Made by a program: the position numbers and the translations under genes. Shown here piece by piece: positions 8,123 to 16,966 of a stretch of 64,000 nt of DNA. The stretch covers positions 124,001-188,000 of the forward strand of contig NZ_AEUE01000004.1 of assembly GCF_000186705.1 (NCBI RefSeq), read 5' to 3'. The notes under the pieces were generated by a model. That model was not told where the DNA came from. It saw only the letters and a program-made list of their open reading frames with translations, and did no database searches. Source of the DNA: Citromicrobium sp. JLT1363. GTDB lineage: Bacteria; Pseudomonadota; Alphaproteobacteria; Sphingomonadales; Sphingomonadaceae. The first letter of the stretch is position 1. Each line of letters starts with the position of its first letter.

Positions 8123-9277
8123 CTATGCTGCCTGCGGTTTCGCTTTCGCGAGCCGCAGGTAGGTATCCACCATCGATGCGTTGATCGCCTCCCACGTATA
8201 GGGCTGGCTGCGTTCCAGCCCTGCCGCGCCATGGCGCGCGCGCAGATCCGCATCCGTGCAATAGGGTGCAAGCGCATCGGCAAAGCCTTCGACATCGCCG
8301 GGCGTGACGAGAGCACCCGTTTCGCCATCGACGACAAGGCTGGAACTGCCGGTGGCATTGGCGGCGACCACGGGGATCGCGCAGGCCATGTGTTCCAGCG
8401 TCACGTTGCCGAAGGTTTCGGTGATGGAAGGGTTGAAGAACACATCCGCGCTGGCGACCGCGCGGCCCAGGTCCGTGCCCTCCTGCTGGCCCACGAAGAT
8501 ACCGCCGGGCAGCGCTTTCTCGAACCATCCACGCGCAGGCCCGTCGCCGATCACCATCACCCGATGCGGCACCTGCCGCTTGCGCAGTTCGATGATCGAA
8601 TCGGTGAAGACGTCGAGGCCCTTCTCCATCACCAGACGCCCGAGGAAGGAGATCACCACCTCTTCATCTGCGATGCCCTGTTCGCGGCGCCACGCAAGGT
8701 CGCGCGCACCGGGATGGAAGATGCTGCGGTCGATCCCGCGCGTCCAGATGCCGATATCCTCGTTCATGCCCTGCGCGCGCAGGACATCGACCATGCCTTC
8801 GGACGGAGCGACCAGCGCATCGCACTTGCGATACATGGAGCGCAGCCACGCCTCGACCGCAGGTTCGAGGAAGCCGAGCTTGTAATAGCGCGGATAGGTC
8901 TCGAACCGGGTGTGGACCGATCCCAGCACCGGCACATCGTGCTTGCGCGCCCAGTCCACCGCCTGACGGCTGGCGCGATCCGGGCTGGCGACGTGGACGA
9001 GGTTCGGGCGGAAAGCCTCGAACTTTTCCTTCGCTTTGCCGGTGAGGCCCAGCGGAACGCGGTATTCGGAGCGGCCGGGGATCGCGATCGAAGGCAGGGA
9101 TACGATCTCTCCCACCGCGTCGACCTGCGGGTTTGCGACGGTTGGCGCGAAGATGCGGACGTCGCCGCCCAGTTCCAGCACATGGCCGACCAGACGGTTG
9201 AGCGCCTGGGTCGGCCCGTCGCGGACCATGTTGTAATTGCCGCTGACGAGGGCGATGCGCAGATCGGTAACGTCCAT
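8123..9277 (-). CDS. GT4-family glycosyltransferase
   Basis: Retaining glycosyltransferase with a GT-B fold, 384 residues from the ATG at 9277. The N-terminal acceptor domain starts LRIALVSGNYNMVRDGP and has the Gly-rich pattern of GT4 enzymes such as MgtA and PimB. The C-terminal nucleotide-sugar domain has ISFLGRLVMEKGLDVF, VMVIGDGPARGWFE and NPSITETFGNVTLEHMACAI, i.e. the E-x7-E catalytic signature. A likely role is hexose transfer onto a membrane lipid or polysaccharide; the mannose-type specificity of its relatives is not provable here. The upstream open frame back to 9406 lacks domain similarity, and start 9277 sits just before the conserved strand. Confidence 0.85.
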   Translation of the reverse strand: MDVTDLRIALVSGNYNMVRDGPTQALNRLVGHVLELGGDVRIFAPTVANPQVDAVGEIVSLPSIAIPGRSEYRVPLGLTGKAKEKFEAFRPNLVHVASPDRASRQAVDWARKHDVPVLGSVHTRFETYPRYYKLGFLEPAVEAWLRSMYRKCDALVAPSEGMVDVLRAQGMNEDIGIWTRGIDRSIFHPGARDLAWRREQGIADEEVVISFLGRLVMEKGLDVFTDSIIELRKRQVPHRVMVIGDGPARGWFEKALPGGIFVGQQEGTDLGRAVASADVFFNPSITETFGNVTLEHMACAIPVVAANATGSSSLVVDGETGALVTPGDVEGFADALAPYCTDADLRARHGAAGLERSQPYTWEAINASMVDTYLRLAKAKPQAA

Positions 9278-9413
9278 GGCCGCCGCCTTAGTCGCGCGCG
9301 AGCCGATTGGCGAGGGGGCCACGGTAAGGGCCGGGGCGAGGGAAGCCCCCGCCGCAGTGGGCACGTTCCAGCCGATCATGTGCCCGGCCTGTCGATAGCA
9401 CACCATTTCGCAT

Positions 9414-9496
9414 TGACTTGCCCGCGCGCAACTTTATTGCCGCCGACGGGCCACGCGGTCCCAACGCCGCGCGAGCTCTCTGCAAGGAGAGAATAC
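9414..9496 (+). ncRNA. probable serC-motif leader RNA of the serC-serA operon
   Basis: The 5' leader directly before serC has two stacked hairpins. One is CGCGG (9454-9458) with CCGCG (9467-9471) around TCCCAACG. The other is CTCTC (9476-9480) with GAGAG (9487-9491) around TGCAAG. The second hairpin contains the Shine-Dalgarno AAGGAGA, so its folding would hide the ribosome site. A competing pairing, GGGCC (9448-9452) with GGTCC (9457-9461), overlaps the first stem. A comparative-genomics motif named serC is known in front of serC operons in Alphaproteobacteria, and the layout fits. A TTGACT box lies at 9414-9419. The assignment is from memory of the motif and from structure, not from a covariance search. 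Confidence 0.6.
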
Positions 9497-10651
9497 ATGA
9501 CTGCTACGAAGCCGACGCTCCGTCCGGAGCGCCCTTTCTTTTCGTCCGGACCCACCGCCAAGTTCCCCGGCTGGTCCCTCGACAAGCTCAAGACCGAATC
9601 ACTGGGCCGTTCGCACCGTTCTTCGGTCGGCAAGGCGCGCCTGAAATACGCGATCGACCTGTCGAAAGAGCTGCTCGGAATTCCCGAGGATTACCTCGTT
9701 GGGATCATGCCCGCCTCTGATACCGGCGCGCTCGAATGCGCGATGTGGACGATGCTGGGCGCAGGCCCCGCCACGGTCGCCGCGTGGGAAAGCTTCGGCA
9801 ATGTGTGGATTCAGGATGCGGTCAAGCAGCTCAAGCTGCCCGACCTGCAGGTGCTCGACGCGCCTTATGGCGAAATTCCCGACCTGAACGCGATCCCGCA
9901 GGAAAACGACGTCGTTTTCACCTGGAACGGGACCACGTCGGGCGCAAAGATCCCGAACACGGACTGGCTTGAGCCGGGCCGCAAGGGCCTTGCCATCAAC
10001 GACGCGACCAGCGCCGTCTTCGCGCAGGAGATGGACTGGGCCAAGCTCGATGCGACGACCTATTCCTGGCAGAAGGTGATGGGCTCCGAAGCGCAGCACG
10101 GCATGCTGATCCTCAGCCCCAAGGCGGTCGAGCGGATCGAAAGCTACGATCCCGAATGGCCGCTGCCCAAGCTGTTCCGCCTGAAGAAGGGCGGCAAGAT
10201 CAACACCGCGATCTTCGAAGGCGCGACGATCAACACGCCCTCGATGCTCGCGACCGAGGATTACATCGCCGCGCTCGAATGGGCGAAGTCGATCGGCGGC
10301 CTGCCCGCGATGATCGAACGCGCAAACGCCAATGCCAAGGTGCTGACCGACTGGATCGAGGCGACGCCTTACGTGCGCAACATGGTCGACGATCCGGCCA
10401 AGCGGACCAATACCGGCGTGTGCTTCGTCTTCCAGGGCGAGTGGTTCGACAGTCTTTCCGAAGACGAGCAGGCGGCGATTCCCGGCAAGATCTACAAGAT
10501 GCTGGAAGCCGAAGGCGTCGGTTACGACTTCAACGGCTACCGCGACGCTCCGCCGTCCCTGCGCATCTGGTGCGGCGGCACGGTCGAGGCCGAGGATATC
10601 GCGCGCCTGCTGCCGTGGATCGAGTGGGCGTTTGCCGAGCTGCAGAAGTAG
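9497..10651 (+). CDS. serC: phosphoserine aminotransferase
   Basis: PLP-dependent class V aminotransferase converting 3-phosphohydroxypyruvate and glutamate to phosphoserine, the second step of serine synthesis. 384 residues from the ATG at 9497, which follows AAGGAGAG. The sequence opens FFSSGPTAKFPGWSLDKL, a form typical of the alphaproteobacterial SerC branch. The PLP lysine is Lys193 in TTYSWQKVMGSEAQHG. The frame is open for another 1.2 kb upstream opposite the glycosyltransferase, but that part is not coding. serA follows after 133 bases that contain a palindromic element. Confidence 0.95.
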   Translation: MTATKPTLRPERPFFSSGPTAKFPGWSLDKLKTESLGRSHRSSVGKARLKYAIDLSKELLGIPEDYLVGIMPASDTGALECAMWTMLGAGPATVAAWESFGNVWIQDAVKQLKLPDLQVLDAPYGEIPDLNAIPQENDVVFTWNGTTSGAKIPNTDWLEPGRKGLAINDATSAVFAQEMDWAKLDATTYSWQKVMGSEAQHGMLILSPKAVERIESYDPEWPLPKLFRLKKGGKINTAIFEGATINTPSMLATEDYIAALEWAKSIGGLPAMIERANANAKVLTDWIEATPYVRNMVDDPAKRTNTGVCFVFQGEWFDSLSEDEQAAIPGKIYKMLEAEGVGYDFNGYRDAPPSLRIWCGGTVEAEDIARLLPWIEWAFAELQK

Positions 10652-10675
10652 GCTTTCGCCACCCCCTAGCTATCC

Positions 10676-10768
10676 CGTCACCCTGAACTTCTTTCAGGGT
10701 CCAGTTCTCCACCATCGAGCCTCCGTTCGAGAAGGCTCGGTGGATGCTGAAACAAGTTCAGCATGACG
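10676..10768. repeat. dispersed palindromic element between serC and serA
   Basis: About 93 bases. Left arm (10676-10703): CGTCACCCTGAACTTCTTTC continuing to AGGGTCCA. Right arm (10741-10768): TGGATGCTGAAACAAGTTCA then GCATGACG. Each arm is itself a small hairpin (for example ATGCTGAA/TTCAGCAT), and a third stem in the middle pairs CGAGCC with GGCTCG. A homologous copy of the same length lies inside truB at 41242-41334, in the opposite orientation. On the minus strand this copy also encodes the peptide RHAELVSAS found in the truB insert. Confidence 0.85.
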
Positions 10769-10784
10769 ATTTGAGGGAAATGAA

Positions 10785-12371
10785 ATGTCCCAGAAGCCCA
10801 AAGTCCTGATTTCCGACAAGATGAGCCCCGAAGCCGCGAAGATTTTCGAAGAGCGCGGCTGCGATGTTGATGTGAAGCCCGGTCTTTCTCCCGAAGAGCT
10901 CAAGGCGATTATCGGCGAATATGAAGGTCTTGCCATCCGGTCTTCCACCAAGGTGACGCCCGAGATTCTGGAGGCGGCGACGAACCTGAAGGTCATCGGC
11001 CGCGCCGGTATCGGCGTCGACAATGTCGATATCGCCGCCGCCGGTGAGCGCGGCGTGGTGGTGATGAACACGCCCTTCGGCAATTCGATCACCACGGCGG
11101 AGCACGCCATCGCCATGCTGCTGGCGCTCGCCCGGCAGATTCCGCAGGCCAATGTGCGCACGCAGGCCGGCGAGTGGCCCAAGAGCGACTTCATGGGCGT
11201 GGAACTGACCGGCAAGACGCTGGGCCTGATCGGCGCGGGCAATATCGGCTCCATCGTCGCATCCCGCGCGCAGGGCCTCAAGATGAAGGTCATCGCCTAC
11301 GATCCCTTCCTGACGGAGGAACGCGCGGTGGATCTGGGTGTCGAGAAGGTCGAGCTGGACGAACTGCTCGGCCGCGCGGACTGCATCACGCTGCACACCC
11401 CGCTGACCGACGAGACGCGCAATATCCTGAGCCGCGAAAACCTCGCCAAGACGAAGAAGGGCGTGCGGATCGTCAACTGCGCGCGCGGCGGGCTGGTAGA
11501 CGAGGATGCTCTGGCCGAGATGCTCGACTCCGGCCATGTCGCTGGCGCCGCGCTGGACGTGTTCGTGACCGAACCGGCGAAGGAAAGCCCGCTTTTCGGC
11601 AAGCCCGGCTTCATCTGCACCCCGCACCTGGGCGCATCGACCCGCGAGGCGCAGGAGAATGTCGCGCTGCAGGTGGCCGAGCAGCTCAGCGATTTCCTGC
11701 TGACCGGCGCGGTCACCAACGCGCTCAACATGCCAAGTCTCAGCGCGGAGGAAGCGCCGCGTCTGAAGCCCTACATGCAGCTCGCCGAAAGCCTCGGCTC
11801 GCTGGTCGGGCAGCTGGCGCATGGCAGCCTGCCCAAGATCGCCATCGAGCTGGAAGGCGATGCGGCGGAGCTGAACTCCAAACCGATCACCGCAGCCGTG
11901 CTGGCGGGCCTCATGCGCCGTTATTCGCAGAGCGTGAACATGGTCAACGCGCCCTATCTGGCGAAGGACCGCGGCATCGAGGTGCGCGAAATCCGCAACA
12001 GCCGCGAGGGTACCTACCAGACGCTGATCCGCGTGACGGTGGAAACCGATTCCGGCGAACGTTCGGTCGCGGGCACGCTGTTCGGCAAGGAAGCGCCGCG
12101 GCTGGTGGAAATCTTCGGCATCGGGATCGAGGCCGAGCTGGATGGCCACATGCTCTACGTCGTCAACGACGATGCGCCCGGCTTCATCGGGCGGATCGGT
12201 TCGCTGCTGGGCGACCGGGGCATCAACATCGGCACCTTCAACCTGGGGCGCAAGCAGGCGGGCGGCGAAGCCGTGCTGCTGCTCAGCATCGACCATCCGC
12301 TGGACGATGCGCTGATTGCCGAGGCGGAGAAGCTGGACGGTGTGCGCACGGTGAAGGCGCTCAGTTTCTGA
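10785..12371 (+). CDS. serA: D-3-phosphoglycerate dehydrogenase
   Basis: Commits 3-phosphoglycerate to serine synthesis using NAD+. At 528 residues it is the long type: catalytic plus Rossmann domains, an intervening (ASB) domain and a C-terminal ACT domain. The nucleotide motif GLIGAGNIGS is at 147-156, VIGRAGIGVDN at 70-80, the catalytic Glu/His region around LHTPLTDETRN and CTPHLGAST, and the ACT domain starts near residue 455 (MLYVVNDDAPGFIGRIGSLL). An ACT domain implies feedback control, usually by serine, though this is not shown here. It is transcribed after serC and separated from it by the palindromic element. Confidence 0.96.
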   Translation: MSQKPKVLISDKMSPEAAKIFEERGCDVDVKPGLSPEELKAIIGEYEGLAIRSSTKVTPEILEAATNLKVIGRAGIGVDNVDIAAAGERGVVVMNTPFGNSITTAEHAIAMLLALARQIPQANVRTQAGEWPKSDFMGVELTGKTLGLIGAGNIGSIVASRAQGLKMKVIAYDPFLTEERAVDLGVEKVELDELLGRADCITLHTPLTDETRNILSRENLAKTKKGVRIVNCARGGLVDEDALAEMLDSGHVAGAALDVFVTEPAKESPLFGKPGFICTPHLGASTREAQENVALQVAEQLSDFLLTGAVTNALNMPSLSAEEAPRLKPYMQLAESLGSLVGQLAHGSLPKIAIELEGDAAELNSKPITAAVLAGLMRRYSQSVNMVNAPYLAKDRGIEVREIRNSREGTYQTLIRVTVETDSGERSVAGTLFGKEAPRLVEIFGIGIEAELDGHMLYVVNDDAPGFIGRIGSLLGDRGINIGTFNLGRKQAGGEAVLLLSIDHPLDDALIAEAEKLDGVRTVKALSF

Positions 12372-12443
12372 TGTGGTCAGGCGGGCGGGGCGAGCCAATC
12401 TTGGCTTGCCGCCGCCTGCCGGTCTGCTAGCGCTCGCGCCACC

Positions 12444-13544
12444 ATGACCGACGACCTGCTGCCCGAGGGGCTGGCCGACAATCTGCCCGAACAATCCGCA
12501 GTGCTGACGCAGGCGATGCGCCTCGCGCTCGATGCAATGGATGCGCATGGGTACGACCGGGTCAGCCCGCCGCTGATCGAGTTCGAGAAGTCGCTGGGGC
12601 AGCGCATGGACGGGCTGCAGACGCGCAGCATGTTCCGCTTCGTCGATCCTGCCAGCCTGCGCACGCTCGCGCTGCGCAGCGACATTACACCGCAGATCGG
12701 GCGCATCGCTGCGACCGCGATGGCCGATAGCGCCCGCCCCCTGCGGCTATGCTACGCAGGCGAGGTGGCGCGCATCGCCGCCGACCAGCTCGATCCGGTG
12801 CGCCAGCGCCTGCAGATCGGTGCCGAGCTGATCGGCTCGGACAGCGTTGCTGCGGCCACCGAAGTGGTGCTCACCGCGATAGAGGCGCTGGATGCTGTCG
12901 GGCTGGGGCCGCTTTCGGTCGATTTCACGCTGCCCGATCTCGTCACCACGCTGGCCAGCAGCACGTTTCCGCTCTCTCCCGAACAGGCCGATAAGGTCCG
13001 GCGGGAACTGGACACCAAGGATGCAGGCGGGCTGAAGGCCGTCGGCGGGGAAGCGTTCCTGCCGCTGATCCACGCCGCCGGACCCTTCCCCGACGCGCTG
13101 GAGAAGCTGCGCGCGGTGGATGCTGGCGGGGCGCTCGGCTCCCGGATCGAGGGGCTGGAGCAGATCGCCGCCGCCATCGGGGACCGCGCGCGCATCACGC
13201 TCGACCCGACCGAACGCCACGGCTTCGAATACCAGAGCTGGTTCGGTTTCACGCTCTACGCTGCCAACGTGCGCGGTGCGCTGGGGCGCGGCGGAACCTA
13301 CCTGATCCGCGGCACGGACGAGCCCGCGACCGGGTTTTCGATCTATCTCGGCCAGGCACTGCCGCTGCTCGACACGGACGAGCAGCGCGACATGCTTTAC
13401 CTGCCGCTGGGGCACGACCGCGATGCCGGCACGCGCCTGCGCGCCGAAGGCTGGCGCACGCTCCGGGCCCTTTCCGAAGACGAAGACCCGCGCGCGCTGG
13501 GATGCACGCACCGCCTCGAAGACGGTGCGCCACAGCCCATCTGA
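12444..13544 (+). CDS. hisZ: ATP phosphoribosyltransferase regulatory subunit
   Basis: Histidyl-tRNA-synthetase-like protein without aminoacylation function that partners with short-form HisG in the first step of histidine synthesis. 366 residues with a class II synthetase core: motif-2-like TLALRSDITPQIGRIAA and LRLCYAGEVARIAADQLDPV, and a late ARGLRYYTG-equivalent replaced by GFEYQSWFGFTLYA. It lacks the anticodon-binding domain of HisRS. hisG is not in this window. The order serA-hisZ-purA recurs in sphingomonads, which supports the call over a true HisRS. Confidence 0.88.
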   Translation: MTDDLLPEGLADNLPEQSAVLTQAMRLALDAMDAHGYDRVSPPLIEFEKSLGQRMDGLQTRSMFRFVDPASLRTLALRSDITPQIGRIAATAMADSARPLRLCYAGEVARIAADQLDPVRQRLQIGAELIGSDSVAAATEVVLTAIEALDAVGLGPLSVDFTLPDLVTTLASSTFPLSPEQADKVRRELDTKDAGGLKAVGGEAFLPLIHAAGPFPDALEKLRAVDAGGALGSRIEGLEQIAAAIGDRARITLDPTERHGFEYQSWFGFTLYAANVRGALGRGGTYLIRGTDEPATGFSIYLGQALPLLDTDEQRDMLYLPLGHDRDAGTRLRAEGWRTLRALSEDEDPRALGCTHRLEDGAPQPI

Positions 13545-13559
13545 GTTTTCGGCCCAGCC

Positions 13560-14381
13560 TTACGAGTTGAACTTGCCCGGTTCCGGGCCCATCCGGCCGT
13601 TCGGATCGTCCAGATCGTCGATCTTCTTCATCTGATCGTCGGTCAGTTCGAAATCGAGTGCCTTGAAGTTGGCTTCGATGTGATCGCGGCTGGACGCCTT
13701 GGGGATGGTCGAAAGCCCGCACTGGATGTGCCAGCGGATCACCACGGCAGACGTCGGCTGGCCCACTTCTTCGGCGATGGCGTCGATCGTGTCGTTGCCC
13801 ATCGCATTGCCCTGGCCCAGCGGCGACCAGCTTTGCGTCACGATGCCCATCTCATCATGCAGCTTGCGCATCTCGCGCTGCTGGAAGGTGGGGTGCAGTT
13901 CGATCTGGTTGACCGCCGGGGTTACGCCGGTTTCGTCCACGATCCGCTTCAGGTCCTGTTCGCGGAAGTTGGACACGCCGATGCTCTTCGCCTTGCCCTG
14001 GTCGCGCAGCTCGATCAGCGCCTTCCACGTGTCCACGAAGAGGTCCTTTTCTGGCTGCGGCCAGTGGATCAGCAGCATGTCGACATGGTCGCGGCCCAGC
14101 CGCTCGAGGCACTTGTCCGCCGCCTTCAGCGTACGGTCGTAACCCTGGCTCTCGTTCCAGATCTTGGTCTGCAGGAAAATGTCGGCCCAGTCGCCGATGC
14201 CTTCGCCAACGCCGCGCTCGTTCTTGTAGATCGCGGCGGTGTCGACCAGCCAGTATCCCGTTTCCAGCGCGATGCGCACGGGTTCGGCAACCTTGTCTTC
14301 GTCGATCTGCCAGGTGCCGAAGCCCAGCTGCGGAATCTGGCGGCCATCGTTGAGGGTGAGGGTGGGGTAATCTTTGCGCAT
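13560..14381 (-). CDS. aldo/keto reductase (2,5-diketo-gluconate reductase-like)
   Basis: NADPH-dependent (alpha/beta)8 oxidoreductase of the AKR family, 273 residues from the ATG at 14381. Catalytic tetrad residues are visible: Asp and Tyr in LVDTAAIYKNERGVGEG, Lys in LQTKIWNE, and His in MLLIHWPQPE. The cofactor segment TIPKASSRDHIEANFKALDF is normal. Closest type is the DkgA/DkgB group acting on small sugars and aldehydes; the exact substrate cannot be told. It is convergent with hisZ, 15 bases apart. Confidence 0.9.
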   Translation of the reverse strand: MRKDYPTLTLNDGRQIPQLGFGTWQIDEDKVAEPVRIALETGYWLVDTAAIYKNERGVGEGIGDWADIFLQTKIWNESQGYDRTLKAADKCLERLGRDHVDMLLIHWPQPEKDLFVDTWKALIELRDQGKAKSIGVSNFREQDLKRIVDETGVTPAVNQIELHPTFQQREMRKLHDEMGIVTQSWSPLGQGNAMGNDTIDAIAEEVGQPTSAVVIRWHIQCGLSTIPKASSRDHIEANFKALDFELTDDQMKKIDDLDDPNGRMGPEPGKFNS

Positions 14382-14594
14382 GAAATCTCCTTCTGCTGTC
14401 CCAACACGTACGCCCGCCGAAATGTCCCGCGATTTGCGGATAATCCGTTTCCTACCGCGTCTGTGCATGCCATAGGCCCGCGCTTGTGCGCAGCCGGTTT
14501 CCGGCTCGGGAGATTTCGGCCTCAGGACACTGTGTCAAGTGTGTCAGGCCAGGCGCCGCCACCGATGTGCGCGGTGATGTGAAGGAGTTCGAAT

Positions 14595-15884
14595 TTGGCC
14601 AATGTGACCGTGATCGGAGCCCAGTGGGGGGACGAAGGCAAGGGCAAGATCGTCGACTGGCTGGCCAGCCGCGCCGATGCCGTCGTGCGATTCCAGGGCG
14701 GGCACAATGCGGGCCATACGCTGGTGGTCGACGGCACGACCTACAAAATTTCGCTGGTACCGTCGGGCATCGTCACCGGTACTCTGTCGCTGATCGGCAA
14801 TGGCGTGGTGCTCGACCCGTGGGCGCTCAAGTCCGAGATCGAGAAGCTCGAAGGGCAGGGCGTGACGATCACGCCGGACAACTTCGCCGTGGCGGACAAC
14901 TGCCCGCTGATCCTGCCGCTCCACCGCGATCTGGACGGCCTGCGCGAAACCGCGGCGGGCAGCGGCAAGATCGGCACCACCGGCCGCGGGATCGGCCCGG
15001 CCTACGAAGACAAGGTTGGTCGCCGTGCGATCCGCGTATGCGATCTGGCGCATCTCGACGAGATCGAGCCGCAGCTGGACCGGCTGTGCGCGCACCACGA
15101 TGCGCTGCGCGCCGGGTTCGACGAAGCGCCGATCGACCGCGAGCAGCTGGTCGCGGACCTGAAGGAAATCGCGCCCTTCGTGCTGCAATTCGCGCAGCCG
15201 GTGTGGAAACGGCTCAAGAAGGTGCGCAAGGCGGGCGCGCGCGTGCTGTTCGAAGGCGCGCAGGGCGTGCTGCTGGATGTCGACCACGGCACCTATCCCT
15301 TCGTCACCAGCTCCAACACGGTCAGCGGTACGGCGGCGAGCGGTTCGGGCCTCGGCCCCAATGCGACCGGCTTCGTGCTGGGCATCACCAAGGCCTACAC
15401 CACGCGCGTGGGCTCTGGCCCGTTTCCGACCGAGCTTGAAGACGAGATCGGCCAGGGGCTGGGCGAGCGCGGGCACGAATTCGGCGTGGTGACCGGGCGC
15501 AAGCGGCGCGTCGGCTGGTTCGATGCGGTGCTGGTGCGCCAGACCTGCGCGATCGCAGGCGTGACCGGCATCGCGCTGACCAAGATCGACGTGCTCGACG
15601 GGATGGACAAGGTGAAGATCTGCACCGGTTACCGCCTCGACGGGCGGATATTCGACTACTTCCCCAGCCACGCGGCGAGCCAGGCGCGGTGCGAGCCGAT
15701 CTACGAAGAGATGGAAGGCTGGAGCGAAAGCACGGCGGGGGCGCGCAGCTGGGCCGATCTGCCCGCCAATGCGATCAAGTATATCAGCCGTATCCAGGAG
15801 CTTATCGAATGCCCCGTGGCGCTGGTTTCGACCAGCCCGGAGCGTGAAGACACGATCCTGGTGCGCGATCCGTTCGAGGACTGA
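14595..15884 (+). CDS. purA: adenylosuccinate synthetase
   Basis: GTP-dependent ligase making adenylosuccinate from IMP and aspartate in AMP synthesis. 429 residues, a standard length. The GDEGKGK P-loop is at 12-18 and GGHNAGHT at 35-42; the IMP-site segment [15 protein letters not shown] and [20 protein letters not shown] are all intact. Translation most likely starts at a TTG at 14595, placed 7 bases after GAAGGAG, because the next in-frame start would lose the conserved [14 protein letters not shown]. Upstream (14531-14546) two TGTGTCA copies nine bases apart may be a regulator site. Confidence 0.96.
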   Translation: MANVTVIGAQWGDEGKGKIVDWLASRADAVVRFQGGHNAGHTLVVDGTTYKISLVPSGIVTGTLSLIGNGVVLDPWALKSEIEKLEGQGVTITPDNFAVADNCPLILPLHRDLDGLRETAAGSGKIGTTGRGIGPAYEDKVGRRAIRVCDLAHLDEIEPQLDRLCAHHDALRAGFDEAPIDREQLVADLKEIAPFVLQFAQPVWKRLKKVRKAGARVLFEGAQGVLLDVDHGTYPFVTSSNTVSGTAASGSGLGPNATGFVLGITKAYTTRVGSGPFPTELEDEIGQGLGERGHEFGVVTGRKRRVGWFDAVLVRQTCAIAGVTGIALTKIDVLDGMDKVKICTGYRLDGRIFDYFPSHAASQARCEPIYEEMEGWSESTAGARSWADLPANAIKYISRIQELIECPVALVSTSPEREDTILVRDPFED

Positions 15885-15931
15885 TCGCAGACTGACAGGA
15901 TCGCATCCATCGCGCAGGCGATTGACTTGGA

Positions 15932-15969
15932 CCCCGTTTGTTCTCACAAAGTGAGTGGAACAAACGGGG
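15932..15969. promoter_or_regulatory. 38-base palindrome over the promoter of the winged-helix gene
   Basis: The perfect 12-base arms CCCCGTTTGTTC (15932-15943) and GAACAAACGGGG (15958-15969) enclose a second small palindrome, TCAC-AAA-GTGA. A TTGACT hexamer at 15922-15927 would place the -10 region inside the palindrome, and the right arm ends one base before the ATG at 15971. No T-run follows, so a terminator is unlikely. An operator, probably autoregulatory, or an RNA hairpin that covers the start codon are the two readings. Confidence 0.6.
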
Positions 15970-15970
15970 A

Positions 15971-16966
15971 ATGCGAATCATGCTTCAGGCGGAACTGGTG
16001 GGCGAGGCGCCCAGTTATGAAGGGCCATCCGATCCGGCTGGCCTGCCGATGGCAGTCTCCCTCTTCGCCGACCGCCCGCAGGTGCGCGCGGCGATGCGCG
16101 ATGACGCGGAACTTGCCGGGTTTCGTATCATGCAGGCCAATGGGCTCGGCCTGCTGGAAGAGGGCGCGGCGCGGGCGCTGGGCGATATCGTGGCGGTCGA
16201 TGCTCCGGCCGCCGATGCGCCGACCCTCGCCATGCTCGAACGGGTGTCTCAGCGGATCGCACGCTCGGGCGCGAAGCTGATTGTCTCCACCACGATCGGC
16301 GCGCTCGAACCCGTGATGCTGGCGGCACGCGAAGGCGACCCTGTGCTGCTGGTCGAGCCGGGCAGGGCCGAACGGCTGGTTGCCTTCGGGGAAGCTCTGG
16401 CGGGTCTGGCAGGAAGGCGCGTGCGCGAATTGTCCGATGATGATCGCGTTGCCGTCATGCGGCTGGTGGAGCGGGTGACGACGCTGGCGGAACGGCTGGA
16501 CGGGCTGGTGGGCGAAGGAGAGGGCGTTGATGCAAGTGGCAGCGCCTTTGCTTTCGGAACCGGGCAGGGTGCAGCCGCCGGCGAAGATGGCAGCGCAGCG
16601 CTTGCGAACATTCCCGGTCTGCCGGACCCGCGCCGCGTCCGCGCCGCGATCCGCAAGCGGCAGATGCGCATGCGCTTTTTCGAACCCTCGCTGTTTGCCG
16701 ATCCGGCATGGGACATCCTGCTCGATCTCACCGCGGCGCGGGCAGAGGGCCGCCGGGTTTCGGTCACCTCGCTGTGCATCGCCAGCGGCGTACCACCCAC
16801 CACGGCGCTGCGCTGGATCGGGCAGATGGTCGATCAGGGCCTGCTGCAGCGCGAGGAGGACCGGATCGACCGGCGGCGCGCCTTCATTGCGCTGAGCGAT
16901 ACGGGGGTGGAGGCAATGGCACGCTACTTCGACGCCGCGGGCAGCTGCGAGTGTGCCGGGATCTAG
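15971..16966 (+). CDS. winged-helix (MarR-like) DNA-binding protein
   Basis: 331 residues from the ATG at 15971. The C-terminal ~110 residues form a winged helix-turn-helix: RKRQMRMRFFEPSLFADPAW, LLDLTAARAEGRRVSVTSLC, IASGVPPTTALRWIGQMVD and the wing EEDRIDRRRAFIAL. The N-terminal 200 residues are not recognised; they contain alpha/beta-type segments such as RIARSGAKLIVSTTIGAL and VMLAAREGDPVLLVEPGRA, then an Ala/Gly-rich linker. ATG 15971 is preceded by the right arm of the palindrome, whose ACGGGGA can act as ribosome site; ATG 15980 is an alternative. The operator-like palindrome suggests self-regulation. Its last bases overlap the end of the convergent siroheme gene. Confidence 0.75.
   Translation: MRIMLQAELVGEAPSYEGPSDPAGLPMAVSLFADRPQVRAAMRDDAELAGFRIMQANGLGLLEEGAARALGDIVAVDAPAADAPTLAMLERVSQRIARSGAKLIVSTTIGALEPVMLAAREGDPVLLVEPGRAERLVAFGEALAGLAGRRVRELSDDDRVAVMRLVERVTTLAERLDGLVGEGEGVDASGSAFAFGTGQGAAAGEDGSAALANIPGLPDPRRVRAAIRKRQMRMRFFEPSLFADPAWDILLDLTAARAEGRRVSVTSLCIASGVPPTTALRWIGQMVDQGLLQREEDRIDRRRAFIALSDTGVEAMARYFDAAGSCECAGI

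Noticed and set aside
15932-15969. LexA (SOS) box at the palindrome
   Set aside because: Alphaproteobacterial LexA sites are direct GTTC-N7-GTTC; here the GTTC is followed seven bases on by GTGA, and the symmetry is inverted.
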